Source: Neobacillus thermocopriae (GTDB lineage Bacteria; Bacillota; Bacilli; Bacillales; Cytobacillaceae). Taken from it: a stretch of 64,000 bases of DNA. Under the pieces are notes generated by a model. That model had not been told where the DNA came from. It did not search any database and worked only from the letters and a program-made list of their open reading frames with translations. The stretch covers positions 1 to 64,000 of the forward strand of contig NZ_JAAIUV010000001.1 in NCBI RefSeq assembly GCF_010975035.1. The letters are read 5' to 3'. The stretch's first letter is position 1. Every line of letters starts with the position of its first letter. Position numbers and translations under genes: made by a program. Of the stretch, positions 12,381 through 21,953 are shown piece by piece.

Positions 12381-12739
12381 TATCCCATCTCTAAATACTC
12401 AGTATGGACATCGATATTGGCGCTCAGCAGTACTGTAGCTAAATGATGCACAGGTGCGGTGGCCACCTCTCGATACATCCTATCTATATATAAATGCTCT
12501 GCATTTGGAAATTCACGTTTAAATAGCTTTCGAAGCTTTTCACCTGCTTCGTCGGCATCAACAAGAATATATACATCCTTGTCTTCAAGGAAATCAATCC
12601 ATTCATCAAGCTTACTGTGACTAATGGTTCCATTCGTACATATAATTTCTAGTGGTTCCTTGACAATATTTTTTACTTTGTTTTTATCCGATTTTCCTTC
12701 AACGATCAATACTTTGTCAACATACAAATCTTTCATCAT
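12380..12739 (-). CDS. yusF: Toprim-domain protein YusF
   Basis: A 119-residue stand-alone Toprim domain: the invariant glutamate is in VLIVEGKSDK (about residue 14) and the DxD-type motif is VDADEAG. This resembles small Toprim/RNase M5-like proteins, which bind Mg and act on nucleic acids, but the substrate of this one is unknown. It is translationally coupled to yusE. Confidence 0.8.
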   Translation of the reverse strand: MMKDLYVDKVLIVEGKSDKNKVKNIVKEPLEIICTNGTISHSKLDEWIDFLEDKDVYILVDADEAGEKLRKLFKREFPNAEHLYIDRMYREVATAPVHHLATVLLSANIDVHTEYLEMG

Positions 12740-12976
12740 CCATCACCCGAGATAGAAATCTGTTTTATGTTAACATATTCCAAATTCCAATACTTGTGCT
12801 CTAATTAATTATGTTAACTATATCATTATTAGTGGTATTAACAATAGGTATTTGCTCATGAATGATGAAAAAATTCTCACGTTTGCACCATCCACTATTA
12901 TTATAGACTAATATTCCTTTCCACCGATTTTATGTTAAGATTCCCTATAATTGCATTAGAAATAGTGGAAATTTAT

Positions 12977-13005
12977 GCAAAAAAGCACCCTCAAAAGGTG
13001 CTTTT
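12977..13005 (-). terminator. Terminator of gcvH
   Basis: AAAAGCACC pairs with GGTGCTTTT across a 7-base loop, nine bases after the gcvH stop; a T-run follows on the transcribed strand. Confidence 0.8.
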
Positions 13006-13013
13006 CCAAAAAA

Positions 13014-13397
13014 TTAATCTTCTTTAATCATTTCTTCATATTGTTCTGCTGTTAAAAGTTCGTCTAATTCACCGCTGTTTGAAGGTTCTACGACAATCAT
13101 CCAAGCCTTTTCATATGGTGATTCGTTAACAAATTCAGGGCTATCGTTTAATTCTTCGTTAATTTCCACTATCTTACCACTAACAGGAGCATAAAGTTCA
13201 GACACGGTTTTTACAGATTCTACACTTCCAAATGGTTCGTTAACCGTTACTTCATCGCCCACTTCTGGAAGTTCAACGAAAACAATATCCCCTAGCTCAG
13301 ATTGAGCAAAGTCCGTAATACCAATACGAATCTTTCCATCTTCTACTTTTACCCATTCATGTTCTTTTGAATAACGTAATTCTTTTGGTACGCTCAT
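13014..13397 (-). CDS. gcvH: Glycine cleavage system H protein
   Basis: The lipoyl-carrier protein of the glycine cleavage complex; in Bacillota it is also a relay for lipoyl transfer to other 2-oxoacid dehydrogenases. The 127 residues contain the lipoylated lysine at position 63 within [12 protein letters not shown]. It stands apart from gcvT/gcvP, as in B. subtilis, and has its own terminator. Confidence 0.96.
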   Translation of the reverse strand: MSVPKELRYSKEHEWVKVEDGKIRIGITDFAQSELGDIVFVELPEVGDEVTVNEPFGSVESVKTVSELYAPVSGKIVEINEELNDSPEFVNESPYEKAWMIVVEPSNSGELDELLTAEQYEEMIKED

Positions 13398-13481
13398 TGC
13401 TTAAATCCCTCCATATATGTTTATCAAAAAAATTTATCATCGAAATAATTCGATTTCACAGGAATAAATGGAAGCAGGCTT

Positions 13482-13841
13482 TTATTTAAGCCACATTTTT
13501 TCATACTCTTCTTCTTTAAAACCAACAGTTACATGTTCACCATCTGTTAACAGAGGCCTTTTTATTAACATGCCGTCTGAGGCCAACAAATCCAATAATT
13601 CATCCTCCGTTGCGGTTTTCAGACGATCTTTAACACCGAGTTCACGATATTTCTGCCCGCTAGTGTTAAAAAACTTTTTTAATTCCAGTCCGCTTTTATG
13701 ATATAAATCCACTAATTCCTCACGGGAAGGAGGATTTTCGACAATATGTACTGTCTCATAAGCAAGATTATGTTCATCCAGCCATTTCTTTGCTTTACGG
13801 CAAGTCCCGCATTTCGGATACCAGTAAAAAGTTAGAGACAC
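13482..13841 (-). CDS. yusI: ArsC/Spx-family protein YusI
   Basis: A 119-residue thioredoxin-fold protein of the ArsC/Spx superfamily with a CGTC pair at residues 11-14 (YPKCGTCRKAKKWL) and the conserved KRPLLTDGE-type segment. It lacks arsenate-reductase context, and in B. subtilis the orthologue is an uncharacterised neighbour of gcvH. It may be a thiol-redox or Spx-like regulator; I do not assign a reaction. Confidence 0.8.
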   Translation of the reverse strand: MSLTFYWYPKCGTCRKAKKWLDEHNLAYETVHIVENPPSREELVDLYHKSGLELKKFFNTSGQKYRELGVKDRLKTATEDELLDLLASDGMLIKRPLLTDGEHVTVGFKEEEYEKMWLK

Positions 13842-13994
13842 CCATGATCACCGCCTATTCAATTTCAATGCCATTTTACCATAAGGCTTTTGAAAAACCT
13901 AATAGTGACAATATGCAATTTTCAACCATCGGATAAATTCGACATCTTTTGTAGAATTTCCTCCTTCATAAAAAAATATTTTCCACTCTATTCA

Positions 13995-14120
13995 GAAAAG
14001 CATGAGCGCCCCTAGCAGCGGCCAGTCGTGCAAGGCATTAACTACCGTAGCCTTCCTCTCCTACTGAAATAATCGATGTTAGCGAGGTAAATCTTCTAGA
14101 CGCTAAGGACGCTTATTCAA
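13995..14120. repeat. Degenerate copy of the dispersed GAAAAGCGGAAGCGCC-type repeat
   Basis: CAGAAAAGCATGAGCGCCCCTAGCAG resembles the left end of the 245-bp unit, written here as its parts AAAAGCATGAGCGCC and CCTAGCAGCG. The right side, TCTAGACGCTAAGGACGCTT, resembles CTAGACGCTAGGGCGCT. Arms are partly inverted to each other. Confidence 0.45.
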
Positions 14121-14162
14121 GACTAATCCTAAAGTCAAAAATGATTTTTTTAACACAAAAAT

Positions 14163-14193
14163 AAAAAAAGCTTCCCTCATTTATGAAGGAAGC
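14163..14193 (-). terminator. Terminator of the fadNAE operon
   Basis: GCTTCC and GGAAGC close a stem 13 bases after the fadE stop codon, followed on the minus strand by seven T residues. Confidence 0.8.
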
Positions 14194-14205
14194 CCATATT
14201 GATCG

Positions 14206-15987
14206 TTACACGACGTAACGCTCAGCTTCAATTAGAACATCAGCCGCTTCACGCTTTTTCGCAATGACGTTCACTGGAGTGTGACGAGTTAACTTGCGAA
14301 GCATAGATAACATCAAACGTAACATATCGCCTTCTTCCACAGCAATGAGTGTTTCTTTGGCACTCGCTTCGATTTCATTAAATGCCTCTTGGCAGAAGAT
14401 TTGTGTATAAAGGACCTTTTGTTTATGCTTATCAGCACCGTCTTTTTGGATGGCCTTTTCCGTACGTAATACGACAGATTCCATTGCATAAACATTAGAC
14501 ACGACGTCAGCAATGTTTGCAAGGATTTCTTGCTCTTTTTCAAGAGCTTTGCCAAATTTCTGAGCGGCCAATCCAACTAAGAGAAGGGCCATTTTCTTCG
14601 CATTTTTCAATAAATATTTTTCTTGAGCTAGTAGTTCATCGCCTGGTTCTTCCGGCATTAACATCATGACTTCTTCTTGAAGGGTCATGGCCTTTTGGAA
14701 TAATGGGAGATCGCCTTTCATTGCCTTTTTCACCAAGGTTCCAGGAACGAGCAGGCGGTTGATTTCATTTGTTCCTTCGAAAATGCGGTTGATGCGTGCA
14801 TCCCGATACGCTCTTTCAATTGGATATTCCTGCATATATCCGTATCCACCGTGGATTTGCACTCCTTCATCAACGACATAAGATAGAACTTCACTTGCAA
14901 AAAATTTATTGACCGAGCATTCTACCGCATATTCAGCAATGGCACTTGCTAGCTTCTTAATATCTTTTACTTCTTCTGCAGAAAGCTTCCCTTGATTATT
15001 TTCATATAAACCTACAGTTCGATAAACAGAGCTTTCAGCCGCATATATTTTCGAAGCCATCGTCCCATATTTCTCTTTTGTTAAATTGAATTGAGAGATA
15101 GGTGTATTAAACTGCTTGCGCCCATTTGCATATTGCACGGTCATATCAAAAGCTTTTTTCGCTCCTCCGATAGCGCCTACAGCCAATTTATAACGACCAA
15201 TATTTAAAATGTTAAAGGCAATCACATGACCTTTTCCAGGTTCACCTAATAGATTTTCTACCGGAACAGGCACTTCCTCTAAAATAAGCGTTCGAGTGGA
15301 AGAAGATTTAATTCCCATTTTCTTTTCTTCCGCCCCAGTTGAAACTCCTGGAAAATCTCTTTCAACGATAAAAGCAGAGAAGTGCTCTCCATCAATTTTG
15401 GCATATACGACAAAAACATCTGCAAAACCGGCGTTCGTAATCCATTGCTTTTCACCATTTAGAATATAATGAGTGCCAGCCGCATTAAGTTTAGCGGTTG
15501 TTTTTGCCCCAAGAGCATCGGATCCCGAGCCTGGCTCCGTTAAAGCGTAAGCAGCAATTTTTTCTCCGGAAGCGAGGGCCGGAAGATACTTTTTCTTTTG
15601 CTCTTCATTTCCAAATAAAACAATTGGGAGAGAGCCAATACCCACGTGCGCTCCATAAGAAAGGGAGAACCCTCCAGCACCAGCCATTTTCTCAGTAATG
15701 ACAGAGGATGTAATCTTGTCTAAGCCAAGTCCTTCATATTCTTCAGGGATATCGACGGCTAACAAGCCCAGTTCCCCCATTTTCTTTAACAGCTTAACCG
15801 TGCGATCAAATTCATGGTTCTCCAAATGTTCAAGTTGTGGGAGTACTTCTTTTTCAACAAAGTCTTCCGCTGTTTGTGCAATCATTAAATGCTCATCTGA
15901 AAAATCTTCCGGTGTAAACATATCTTCATAAGAAAGATCTTCAATTAAAAAGCTCCCGCCCTTTACAACCTTTTTTATTTCAGTCAT
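14206..15987 (-). CDS. fadE: Acyl-CoA dehydrogenase FadE
   Basis: FAD-dependent enzyme of the first beta-oxidation step (acyl-CoA to trans-2-enoyl-CoA). The 593 residues comprise an N-terminal helical domain, a beta domain with YALTEPGSGSDA (about 145) and WITNAGFAD, and the second signature in GGYGYMQEYPIERAYRD and INRIFEGTNEI. About 180 extra C-terminal residues are typical of this longer Bacillus subgroup. It is the last gene of fadN-fadA-fadE, 55 bases after fadA. Confidence 0.95.
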   Translation of the reverse strand: MTEIKKVVKGGSFLIEDLSYEDMFTPEDFSDEHLMIAQTAEDFVEKEVLPQLEHLENHEFDRTVKLLKKMGELGLLAVDIPEEYEGLGLDKITSSVITEKMAGAGGFSLSYGAHVGIGSLPIVLFGNEEQKKKYLPALASGEKIAAYALTEPGSGSDALGAKTTAKLNAAGTHYILNGEKQWITNAGFADVFVVYAKIDGEHFSAFIVERDFPGVSTGAEEKKMGIKSSSTRTLILEEVPVPVENLLGEPGKGHVIAFNILNIGRYKLAVGAIGGAKKAFDMTVQYANGRKQFNTPISQFNLTKEKYGTMASKIYAAESSVYRTVGLYENNQGKLSAEEVKDIKKLASAIAEYAVECSVNKFFASEVLSYVVDEGVQIHGGYGYMQEYPIERAYRDARINRIFEGTNEINRLLVPGTLVKKAMKGDLPLFQKAMTLQEEVMMLMPEEPGDELLAQEKYLLKNAKKMALLLVGLAAQKFGKALEKEQEILANIADVVSNVYAMESVVLRTEKAIQKDGADKHKQKVLYTQIFCQEAFNEIEASAKETLIAVEEGDMLRLMLSMLRKLTRHTPVNVIAKKREAADVLIEAERYVV

Positions 15988-16042
15988 GTAAAACTCCTCC
16001 TAAATTAGTTTGAAAGCTGTCGTTTGAAACAACAAGGTTTTT

Positions 16043-17218
16043 TTAAAGCAATTCGAATACGCCTGCAGCACCCATGCCTCCGCCGATACACATTGTTACA
16101 ACACCGAACTGTTTTTGTCTGCGTTTTAATTCGTTGATTAGTGTTAATGTAAGCTTTGCTCCTGTACAACCAAGCGGGTGTCCAAGGGCAATGGCTCCAC
16201 CGTTTACGTTCACTTTCTCTTCATCTAGACCAAGTTCCCGGATGACCTGAATAGACTGGGAAGCAAACGCTTCATTCAACTCGAATAAATCGATGTCGGA
16301 CAATTCAAGCCCCGCAAGCTTTAGCGCTTTTGGTACAGCCACGACAGGACCGACACCCATAATTTCAGGTGGTACACCGCCTACTGCAAAAGACTTAAAT
16401 TTGGCAAGTGGCTTTAAGCCAAGTGCTTCTGCTTTTTCTCGCTCCATAATCATGACAGCGGCTGCCCCATCACTTGTTTGAGAAGCATTCCCCGCGGTTA
16501 CCGAACCATTAATCGAGAATGCTGGGCGAAGCTTTGCCAATGTTTCCAAATTTGTATCTGGACGAACCCCTTCATCCTGAGTAAATTGAAAGGTTTTTTC
16601 CACCAACTTATTGTCCTTTCCGACGGAGCGAATCGTAACATCCACCGGTACAATTTCATCGATAAATTTGCCTTCTTGAATCGCTTTATAGGCACGTTGA
16701 TGACTTCTAACCGCAAAGGCATCCTGCTCTTCACGGGTAATTCCATATTTTTTTGCCACCTCTTCAGCTGTATGCCCCATGCCCATGTAATATTCCGAAG
16801 CCTTTTCTACAAGTTTCACGTTTGGCCGGATCACATGTCCGCCCATTGGTAGCATGCTCATGGATTCCACTCCACACGCAATCGCCGTATCCGTGTGACC
16901 GAGCATGATGGATTGAGCTGCATAAGCAATTGCCTGCAATCCGGATGAACAGAATCGATTAACTGTGATGGCTGGCACGGTGTGGGGTAGACCAGCCAAT
17001 GCCCCAATATTTCTTGCCACGTTCATTCCTTGCTCCGCCTCTGGTGTCGCACAGCCTATGATTAAATCATCAATATTACCCTCGTAGTTTCCGGCACGTT
17101 TCAATGTTTCTTTAACCACTAATGCTCCTAAATCATCCGGACGAACCTGGGCGAGCGATCCTTTTTTAGCTTTACCAACCGGGGTTCTCGCTCCAGCTAC
17201 GATTACCGCTTCTCTCAT
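16043..17218 (-). CDS. fadA: Acetyl-CoA acyltransferase (3-ketoacyl-CoA thiolase) FadA
   Basis: Performs the thiolytic last step of beta-oxidation. The 391-residue thiolase has the nucleophilic cysteine at residue 90 ([10 protein letters not shown]), the histidine of GHPLGCTGA at about 347 and the second cysteine in CIGGGMG at about 377. It sits between fadN and fadE and is controlled with them. Confidence 0.97.
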   Translation of the reverse strand: MREAVIVAGARTPVGKAKKGSLAQVRPDDLGALVVKETLKRAGNYEGNIDDLIIGCATPEAEQGMNVARNIGALAGLPHTVPAITVNRFCSSGLQAIAYAAQSIMLGHTDTAIACGVESMSMLPMGGHVIRPNVKLVEKASEYYMGMGHTAEEVAKKYGITREEQDAFAVRSHQRAYKAIQEGKFIDEIVPVDVTIRSVGKDNKLVEKTFQFTQDEGVRPDTNLETLAKLRPAFSINGSVTAGNASQTSDGAAAVMIMEREKAEALGLKPLAKFKSFAVGGVPPEIMGVGPVVAVPKALKLAGLELSDIDLFELNEAFASQSIQVIRELGLDEEKVNVNGGAIALGHPLGCTGAKLTLTLINELKRRQKQFGVVTMCIGGGMGAAGVFELL

Positions 17219-17293
17219 TTCGTTCCCTCTCTTTCTCTTATATTTAAAAAATATGAGTCTATTTTTTATAAGAAGGGAAAACCTCCATTCATC

Positions 17294-19681
17294 TTAATTT
17301 CTTAATGGTTTACCCTTCACAAGCATGTGCTGCATGCGCTGTTGTGTTTTTGGCTCCTTAATTAAGCTTAAGAATGCCTCCCTTTCAAGTTCCAATAGAT
17401 ATTCCTCATCCACTTCGGTTCCGAATGGGACTTTGCCACCAGCAATGACGTATGCGATCTTTTTCGCAATTTTCATGTCATGCTCAGATATATGACCGGA
17501 TAGTTTCATTGCTTCTGCACCTAACAATAAAGTGGCATAACCAGTTTCCCCAACCACGGGTACCTTTTTCTTAACTCTTGGTTTATAGCCCTTTTCATGT
17601 AAAGCAAGGACGGCTTGCTTTGCATCATATAATAAATGGTCACTATTTATGCTGATTCCATCTGAATGGCTTAAGAAATTATATTCTCGAGCTTCCTCAC
17701 CTGAAGTGGAAACTTTAACGGTGGCAATTAATTCAAATACTTTATTAGCAACCTGCTGTAGGTCAAACGGAACACCGTTTGGCATCTTTTCTAAATGCTT
17801 GATGTAAAGCTCTTTGTTACCACCGCCACCCGGCAATAAGCCTACACCGACTTCCACAAGACCCATATATGTTTCAATAGATGCTTGAATATGGGCTGCC
17901 GGCAAGCATACCTCTGCACCACCACCAAGTGTCATGCCAAATGGTGCTGCAACAATTGGTTTGGAGCTGTATTTCACTTTTAAAAGTGCCTTATGAAGCA
18001 TGCGGATAACTAAATCAAGCTCATCATAGTTTTCATCCTGTGCTTCCATTAGCATCATGGCAAGGTTAGCTCCTACACAGAAGTTTTTGCCTTGATTCCC
18101 GATGACCAGCCCTTTGTAATTTTTCTCCACTTCATCTACAGCGAAATTAAGCATTTGAATGGTATCCAGCCCAAGCGCATTGTTTGGTGAGTGGAATTCT
18201 AATAAAGCGACACCGTCTCCGATATCTATCAAGCTGGCTCCACTGTTCTTTTTGATAACACCTTTTTGTTTTTTGATTTTCTTTAGGTCAATCACTTTAG
18301 GATTGAACTCAACAAGCTTATATTCTCCGTTATGATAAAAGTAAAGTTCATTATTTTCTTCTTTGTAGAATGATGTATGCCCATTATCGAGCATTTCCGT
18401 TACCCAGGATGGGATTTCCATACCTGCTTCCTTCATTTTTTGAACCGATTTTTCAACACCAATGGCATCCCATGCTTCAAATGGGCCGTGCTCCCAGCCA
18501 AAGCCCCATTTCATCGCGCGGTCAATGGATACGATATCATCAGCAATTTCGCCCAATAGTTTTGCAGCATATAAGAATACTTGTGAAAATGTATGCCATA
18601 AAAATTGACCAGCTCGGTCATTTGCATAAACAAGCGCTTTCAATTTGTTCGCTGTTCCTTTTTCCTGTTTAGCAAGCTCGATGGATGGTGCAAACAGTTT
18701 TTTACGCGGGCCATATTCTAATGTATTTGGATCGATTTCAAGAATTTCGTTCCCTTTCTTTAAGAAAAATCCTTGACCAGATTTGCTACCTAGCCAGCCA
18801 TTTTCAACCATTTTCTTCATAAAGGCCGGTACTTCGAACACTTCCTTCTCTTTACCTTCTACTTTCTCATACACATTGCCAGCTACATGAACAAACGTAT
18901 CCAATCCAACTACATCCAACGTCCGGTACGTTGCACTCTTCGCCCTTCCAATTAACGGTCCAGTAATCGAATCCACTTCCCCTACACTGTATCCGCCCTT
19001 CAACATTTCTCTTACTGTAACAAGAAGGCCGTATGTTCCAATTCGGTTGGCAATAAAATTAGGGGTATCTTTTGCTACAACCACACCTTTCCCTAATACA
19101 TCTTCCCCAAACGTTTTCATGAAGGAGAGAACTTCTGGATCGGTGTATGGTGTCGGGATAATTTCCAACAATTTTAGGTAGCGCGGTGGATTAAAGAAAT
19201 GTGTTCCAAGAAAATGTTTTTTAAAGTCTTCTGAACGGCCTTCCACCATAGCTTCAACGGAAATTCCAGATGTATTAGAGCTAACAATACTGCCAGGTTT
19301 TCGGTATTGGTCAACCTTTTCAAAAACCTGCTTCTTAACGTTTAAATTTTCAACTACAACCTCAATAATCCAGTCAACATCCTTTAACTTTCCTAGATCG
19401 TCTTCCAAGTTTCCAACTTCAATCAAATCGATATTCTTCTTAGATGTTAGGGGTGCCGGTTTTTGTTTTAATAATTTTTGAATGTTGTTTGTTACAATCC
19501 GATTACGTACTTGTTTGTCATTTAATGTAAGTCCTTTTCCTTCTTCTTCCTTCGTTAATTCACGCGGCACAATGTCCAGTAACAGCGTTGGAATTCCGAT
19601 ATTCACCAGATGGGCAGCAATACCTGATCCCATTACTCCAGAGCCCAGGACAGCTGCTTTTTTGATCAAATAACTCAACAT
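17294..19681 (-). CDS. fadN: 3-hydroxyacyl-CoA dehydrogenase / enoyl-CoA hydratase FadN
   Basis: A two-domain beta-oxidation enzyme of 795 residues. The N-terminal half is an NAD-dependent 3-hydroxyacyl-CoA dehydrogenase (Rossmann motif VLGSGVMGSGIAAHL, then SSNTSGI and GTHFFNP). The C-terminal half is a crotonase domain (VIGNQGKNFCVGANL and GMTLGGGAEVCLPA), so hydratase comes second, opposite to E. coli FadB. I place the start at 19681, with GGGGGAGA upstream; a start at 19714 would run into the FadR operator. It is the first gene of the fad operon. Confidence 0.96.
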   Translation of the reverse strand: MLSYLIKKAAVLGSGVMGSGIAAHLVNIGIPTLLLDIVPRELTKEEEGKGLTLNDKQVRNRIVTNNIQKLLKQKPAPLTSKKNIDLIEVGNLEDDLGKLKDVDWIIEVVVENLNVKKQVFEKVDQYRKPGSIVSSNTSGISVEAMVEGRSEDFKKHFLGTHFFNPPRYLKLLEIIPTPYTDPEVLSFMKTFGEDVLGKGVVVAKDTPNFIANRIGTYGLLVTVREMLKGGYSVGEVDSITGPLIGRAKSATYRTLDVVGLDTFVHVAGNVYEKVEGKEKEVFEVPAFMKKMVENGWLGSKSGQGFFLKKGNEILEIDPNTLEYGPRKKLFAPSIELAKQEKGTANKLKALVYANDRAGQFLWHTFSQVFLYAAKLLGEIADDIVSIDRAMKWGFGWEHGPFEAWDAIGVEKSVQKMKEAGMEIPSWVTEMLDNGHTSFYKEENNELYFYHNGEYKLVEFNPKVIDLKKIKKQKGVIKKNSGASLIDIGDGVALLEFHSPNNALGLDTIQMLNFAVDEVEKNYKGLVIGNQGKNFCVGANLAMMLMEAQDENYDELDLVIRMLHKALLKVKYSSKPIVAAPFGMTLGGGAEVCLPAAHIQASIETYMGLVEVGVGLLPGGGGNKELYIKHLEKMPNGVPFDLQQVANKVFELIATVKVSTSGEEAREYNFLSHSDGISINSDHLLYDAKQAVLALHEKGYKPRVKKKVPVVGETGYATLLLGAEAMKLSGHISEHDMKIAKKIAYVIAGGKVPFGTEVDEEYLLELEREAFLSLIKEPKTQQRMQHMLVKGKPLRN

Positions 19682-19699
19682 TGTCTCCCCCTTCAACTT

Positions 19700-19717
19700 T
19701 GAATGAATACTCATTCA
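19700..19717. promoter_or_regulatory. FadR-like operator upstream of fadN
   Basis: TGAATGA-ATAC-TCATTCA is a perfect 7-base inverted repeat with a 4-base spacer, matching the B. subtilis FadR (TetR-type) operator. Long-chain acyl-CoA would relieve repression of fadNAE. It lies in the untranslated leader, 19 bases before the fadN start. Confidence 0.85.
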
Positions 19718-19766
19718 TTTTTTTATGAAAAAAAATTTCCTTGCATTAAATCATTCGCTCATATTA

Positions 19767-19795
19767 ACTATAAAATATTTAGAAAAATTACGCAA
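19767..19795 (-). promoter_or_regulatory. Candidate SigA promoter of fadNAE
   Basis: On the minus strand TTGCGT and TATAGT are separated by 17 bases. The FadR operator lies about 50 bases downstream, where a bound repressor would block elongation. The region is AT-rich, so the match is suggestive only. Confidence 0.4.
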
Positions 19796-19895
19796 TTAAA
19801 AATCATAAAAAATTAAAATTTTTTCGAAAATAAAATTTTACCTTGATTATGATAATTTTCTCTACCTAGGGGAATCTATTGACGAGGTGATGAAA

Positions 19896-20027
19896 GTGGC
19901 TAAAATGAAAAAAAATCCTACAAAAGCGGGTGTAAGTGCAGCTAGTGTCAGAGGAAATGCAGGCCCAGGCCGCGAAGCAAGCGGAGTGGACAAGCAAAAT
20001 AGCCAAAATAATCAATATAAGAAATAA
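19896..20027 (+). CDS. yuzL: Small protein YuzL
   Basis: A 43-residue gene with a GTG start preceded by GAGGTGAT at a suitable distance. The product begins MAKMKKNPTKAGVSAASVRG and ends in a Q/N/K-rich tail. This matches the YuzL-like family of Bacillus, which in B. subtilis also lies near the yus fad genes. Function is unknown. It is convergent with the DUF2573 gene and shares the terminator that follows. Confidence 0.75.
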   Translation: MAKMKKNPTKAGVSAASVRGNAGPGREASGVDKQNSQNNQYKK

Positions 20028-20031
20028 TAAT

Positions 20032-20073
20032 AAAAAAGGTGCCCAGCAATTGTGCTATTTGGGCACCTTTTTT
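20032..20073. terminator. Bidirectional terminator between yuzL and the DUF2573 gene
   Basis: AAAAAAGGTGCCCA pairs with TGGGCACCTTTTTT around a short AT-rich loop; T-runs are present on both strands. Confidence 0.85.
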
Positions 20074-20107
20074 GATGAATGAATGAGGACTAGGAAGCTT
20101 TACTCTT

Positions 20108-20362
20108 TTATTTTTTCATGGACTCTCGATGTTTTTCGTTCAGCAGTTTTATTTCATTGATGATTTCTTTCATTTCTGTCCGTGCATCAGGGTAGAGTGC
20201 ACTCCAGTGATTGACTAGTTGTGGCATTGATTTGGCAATATGTGTGTACATTGCCCAGGCCTTTACCTTTTCTTTAATTTCCTCATCCGTCGTTCCAACC
20301 AAAAGTTCACTATATTTTTCAAGTAAGGCCTCGAACTGCTCCGCAAATATTTTCTTTTCCAT
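20108..20362 (-). CDS. DUF2573 family protein (YusU-like)
   Basis: An 84-residue, probably all-helical cytoplasmic protein (FAEQFEALLEKYSELLVG, then WAMYTHIAKSMPQLVNHW). It resembles B. subtilis YusU, which also sits beside the YusV siderophore ATPase. No function is established. I start at the ATG at 20362 because GAAGGTG lies upstream. That start lies 44 bases inside the 3' end of the FhuF-like gene, a larger overlap than elsewhere in this operon. Confidence 0.75.
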   Translation of the reverse strand: MEKKIFAEQFEALLEKYSELLVGTTDEEIKEKVKAWAMYTHIAKSMPQLVNHWSALYPDARTEMKEIINEIKLLNEKHRESMKK

Positions 20363-21122
20363 TGATACACCTTCCATCCTTACCGAGATAGGTACATGGA
20401 CACGTTTTACAGCGCTTGGTGCTGCCACTAAGCTGATAAGTAAAGCAGCAGGTTTTTCTTAATCTGACTTTTTCACCATTAGCCATGTACACCTTTTCTG
20501 AATAATATTTTTTTAGTGGATTTTCATGGCAATCGCCAAACAAAGCCCCTTCCGCTTCAAAAATTAAATATCGAAAATCATCCAACACTTGTTCATTACT
20601 ACGAGACTTTAATTCTGTCTCATAGAGCCAAAATAAATATACGGCAATATTTTCCCATAAAATCAGTTTGGAAATCCTAAATGTTTTTTCCAGCATGGAA
20701 AGGATTGGATAAATATTATTAGCAAAAAGATCTTTTAACACTTTTTTCCGCCAGTCAGTCCTGCTCATAGTAGTGGCTTTCCACTCTTCTACAGTTAAAT
20801 CTTTGAAACGAATGGATGGTAACCAGTTATTTCCTTGTTTCGTCGTTTCCATCCATAGTGTATCCAGACTGACATTTAGTTTTTTGTTCCAAACTGACAT
20901 AGCGTAAAGAGCTATTACAGCTACAAAAGCATATCGTTTCACAAAAATCGATGCAGCCACTTTATCGGATGGAGCACCAATCACTTTTGCTAGGTTCCCC
21001 ATAAATTTTTTCAACAAAACTTCATCAAGGAGATTGGCAATGGGATATGATTGTTCCAACTGCGGATTGAAACGATATTTTTGTAACAACAACATCTCCT
21101 TTTCGGTAAGTTGTTTAGCCAT
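20319..21122 (-). CDS. FhuF-like ferric siderophore reductase (2Fe-2S)
   Basis: A 267-residue cytoplasmic protein with the FhuF-type C-terminal cluster motif: CC at KTCCFTYQL, then CKTCPC ten residues later, which in FhuF ligates an unusual 2Fe-2S centre. Such enzymes reduce ferric iron out of imported siderophores. The start at 21122 overlaps the ATPase gene by eight bases. About 25 residues, including two more cysteines (GRCINGKENICG), follow the cluster motif and overlap the next gene. Substrate is inferred from the operon. Confidence 0.8.
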   Translation of the reverse strand: MAKQLTEKEMLLLQKYRFNPQLEQSYPIANLLDEVLLKKFMGNLAKVIGAPSDKVAASIFVKRYAFVAVIALYAMSVWNKKLNVSLDTLWMETTKQGNNWLPSIRFKDLTVEEWKATTMSRTDWRKKVLKDLFANNIYPILSMLEKTFRISKLILWENIAVYLFWLYETELKSRSNEQVLDDFRYLIFEAEGALFGDCHENPLKKYYSEKVYMANGEKVRLRKTCCFTYQLSGSTKRCKTCPCTYLGKDGRCINGKENICGAVRGLT

Positions 21123-21936
21123 GAGCAGCTGCCACCTTACTGAGAATACATCTCCCTTTCCCATAAGGGATACATAGCGGAGTTCCAAATAGCGGGTCCA
21201 TTGTTACTTCACAGTCCATGTCAAATACATTTTTCACAAGACTACAATTGATGACATGTTCCGGTTTCCCTTGAGCATAAACCTTTTGATCTTTGATCGC
21301 CACAATATTATGAGCATATCGACAGGCAAGGTTCAAATCGTGAAGAACCATAATAACGGTTCGCTTATTCTGTTCATTCAATTCAAACAGTAAATCAAGA
21401 ATTTCAATTTGATGTGTCAAATCCAAATAGGTGGTTGGTTCATCCAATAAAAGAATGTCTGTATCCTGGGCTAATGTCATCGCAATCCATGCCCGTTGGC
21501 GTTGACCCCCAGACAAAGAATCAACCGATCTTTCCTTTAACTCTTCCAGACGGGTTGCCTTGAGAGCATCATTCACTTTTTTCTCATCTTCCTCCGACCA
21601 TTGACGGAGCCATGACTGATAAGGATAACGTCCTTGCTTAACAAGCTGCATGACCGTTAATCCTTCCGGGGCTGAAGGGGATTGCGGCAAAATAGCCATC
21701 TTTTTAGCAACTTCCTTTGTGGATAGTTTGGCAATTGATTTACCTTCCAACAGGACAGTACCGGAGTTTGGCTTTAATAAACGCGCAATAGAACGCAATA
21801 GAGTCGATTTTCCACAGCCATTGGCACCAATAAATACAGTAATCTCGCCCTTTGGAATTTTCAAATCCAGCTCATTGATTATAAGTGTATCCCCGTAGGA
21901 TATCGTTAAATTTTTCGTTTCAATCGCATTTGGCAT
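21115..21936 (-). CDS. yusV: Iron-siderophore ABC transporter ATPase (YusV-like)
   Basis: A 273-residue FecE/FhuC-type ATPase: Walker A GANGCGKST, signature LSGGQRQRAWIAMTLAQD (written as LSGGQRQRAW), Walker B LLLDEPTTYLD and VLHDLNLA. AAGGAG is nine bases before the ATG at 21936. It follows two FecCD permeases, so unlike B. subtilis, where yusV is unlinked from yfiZ-yfhA, the whole importer is one locus here. By comparison with YfiYZ-YfhA-YusV the likely substrate is a hydroxamate such as schizokinen, which is inference. Confidence 0.85.
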   Translation of the reverse strand: MPNAIETKNLTISYGDTLIINELDLKIPKGEITVFIGANGCGKSTLLRSIARLLKPNSGTVLLEGKSIAKLSTKEVAKKMAILPQSPSAPEGLTVMQLVKQGRYPYQSWLRQWSEEDEKKVNDALKATRLEELKERSVDSLSGGQRQRAWIAMTLAQDTDILLLDEPTTYLDLTHQIEILDLLFELNEQNKRTVIMVLHDLNLACRYAHNIVAIKDQKVYAQGKPEHVINCSLVKNVFDMDCEVTMDPLFGTPLCIPYGKGRCILSKVAAAHG

Positions 21937-21953
21937 CACAGCCAACTCCTTTG

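Larger units (their letters stand above)
13842..14205. other. Intergenic region with a degenerate dispersed repeat
   Basis: No gene is seen. Between about 13995 and 14120 the sequence (AAAAGCATGAGCGCC, then TCTAGACGCTAAGG) resembles the ends of the 245-bp repeat at 39304-40237. The fadE terminator lies at the right end. Confidence 0.5.
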
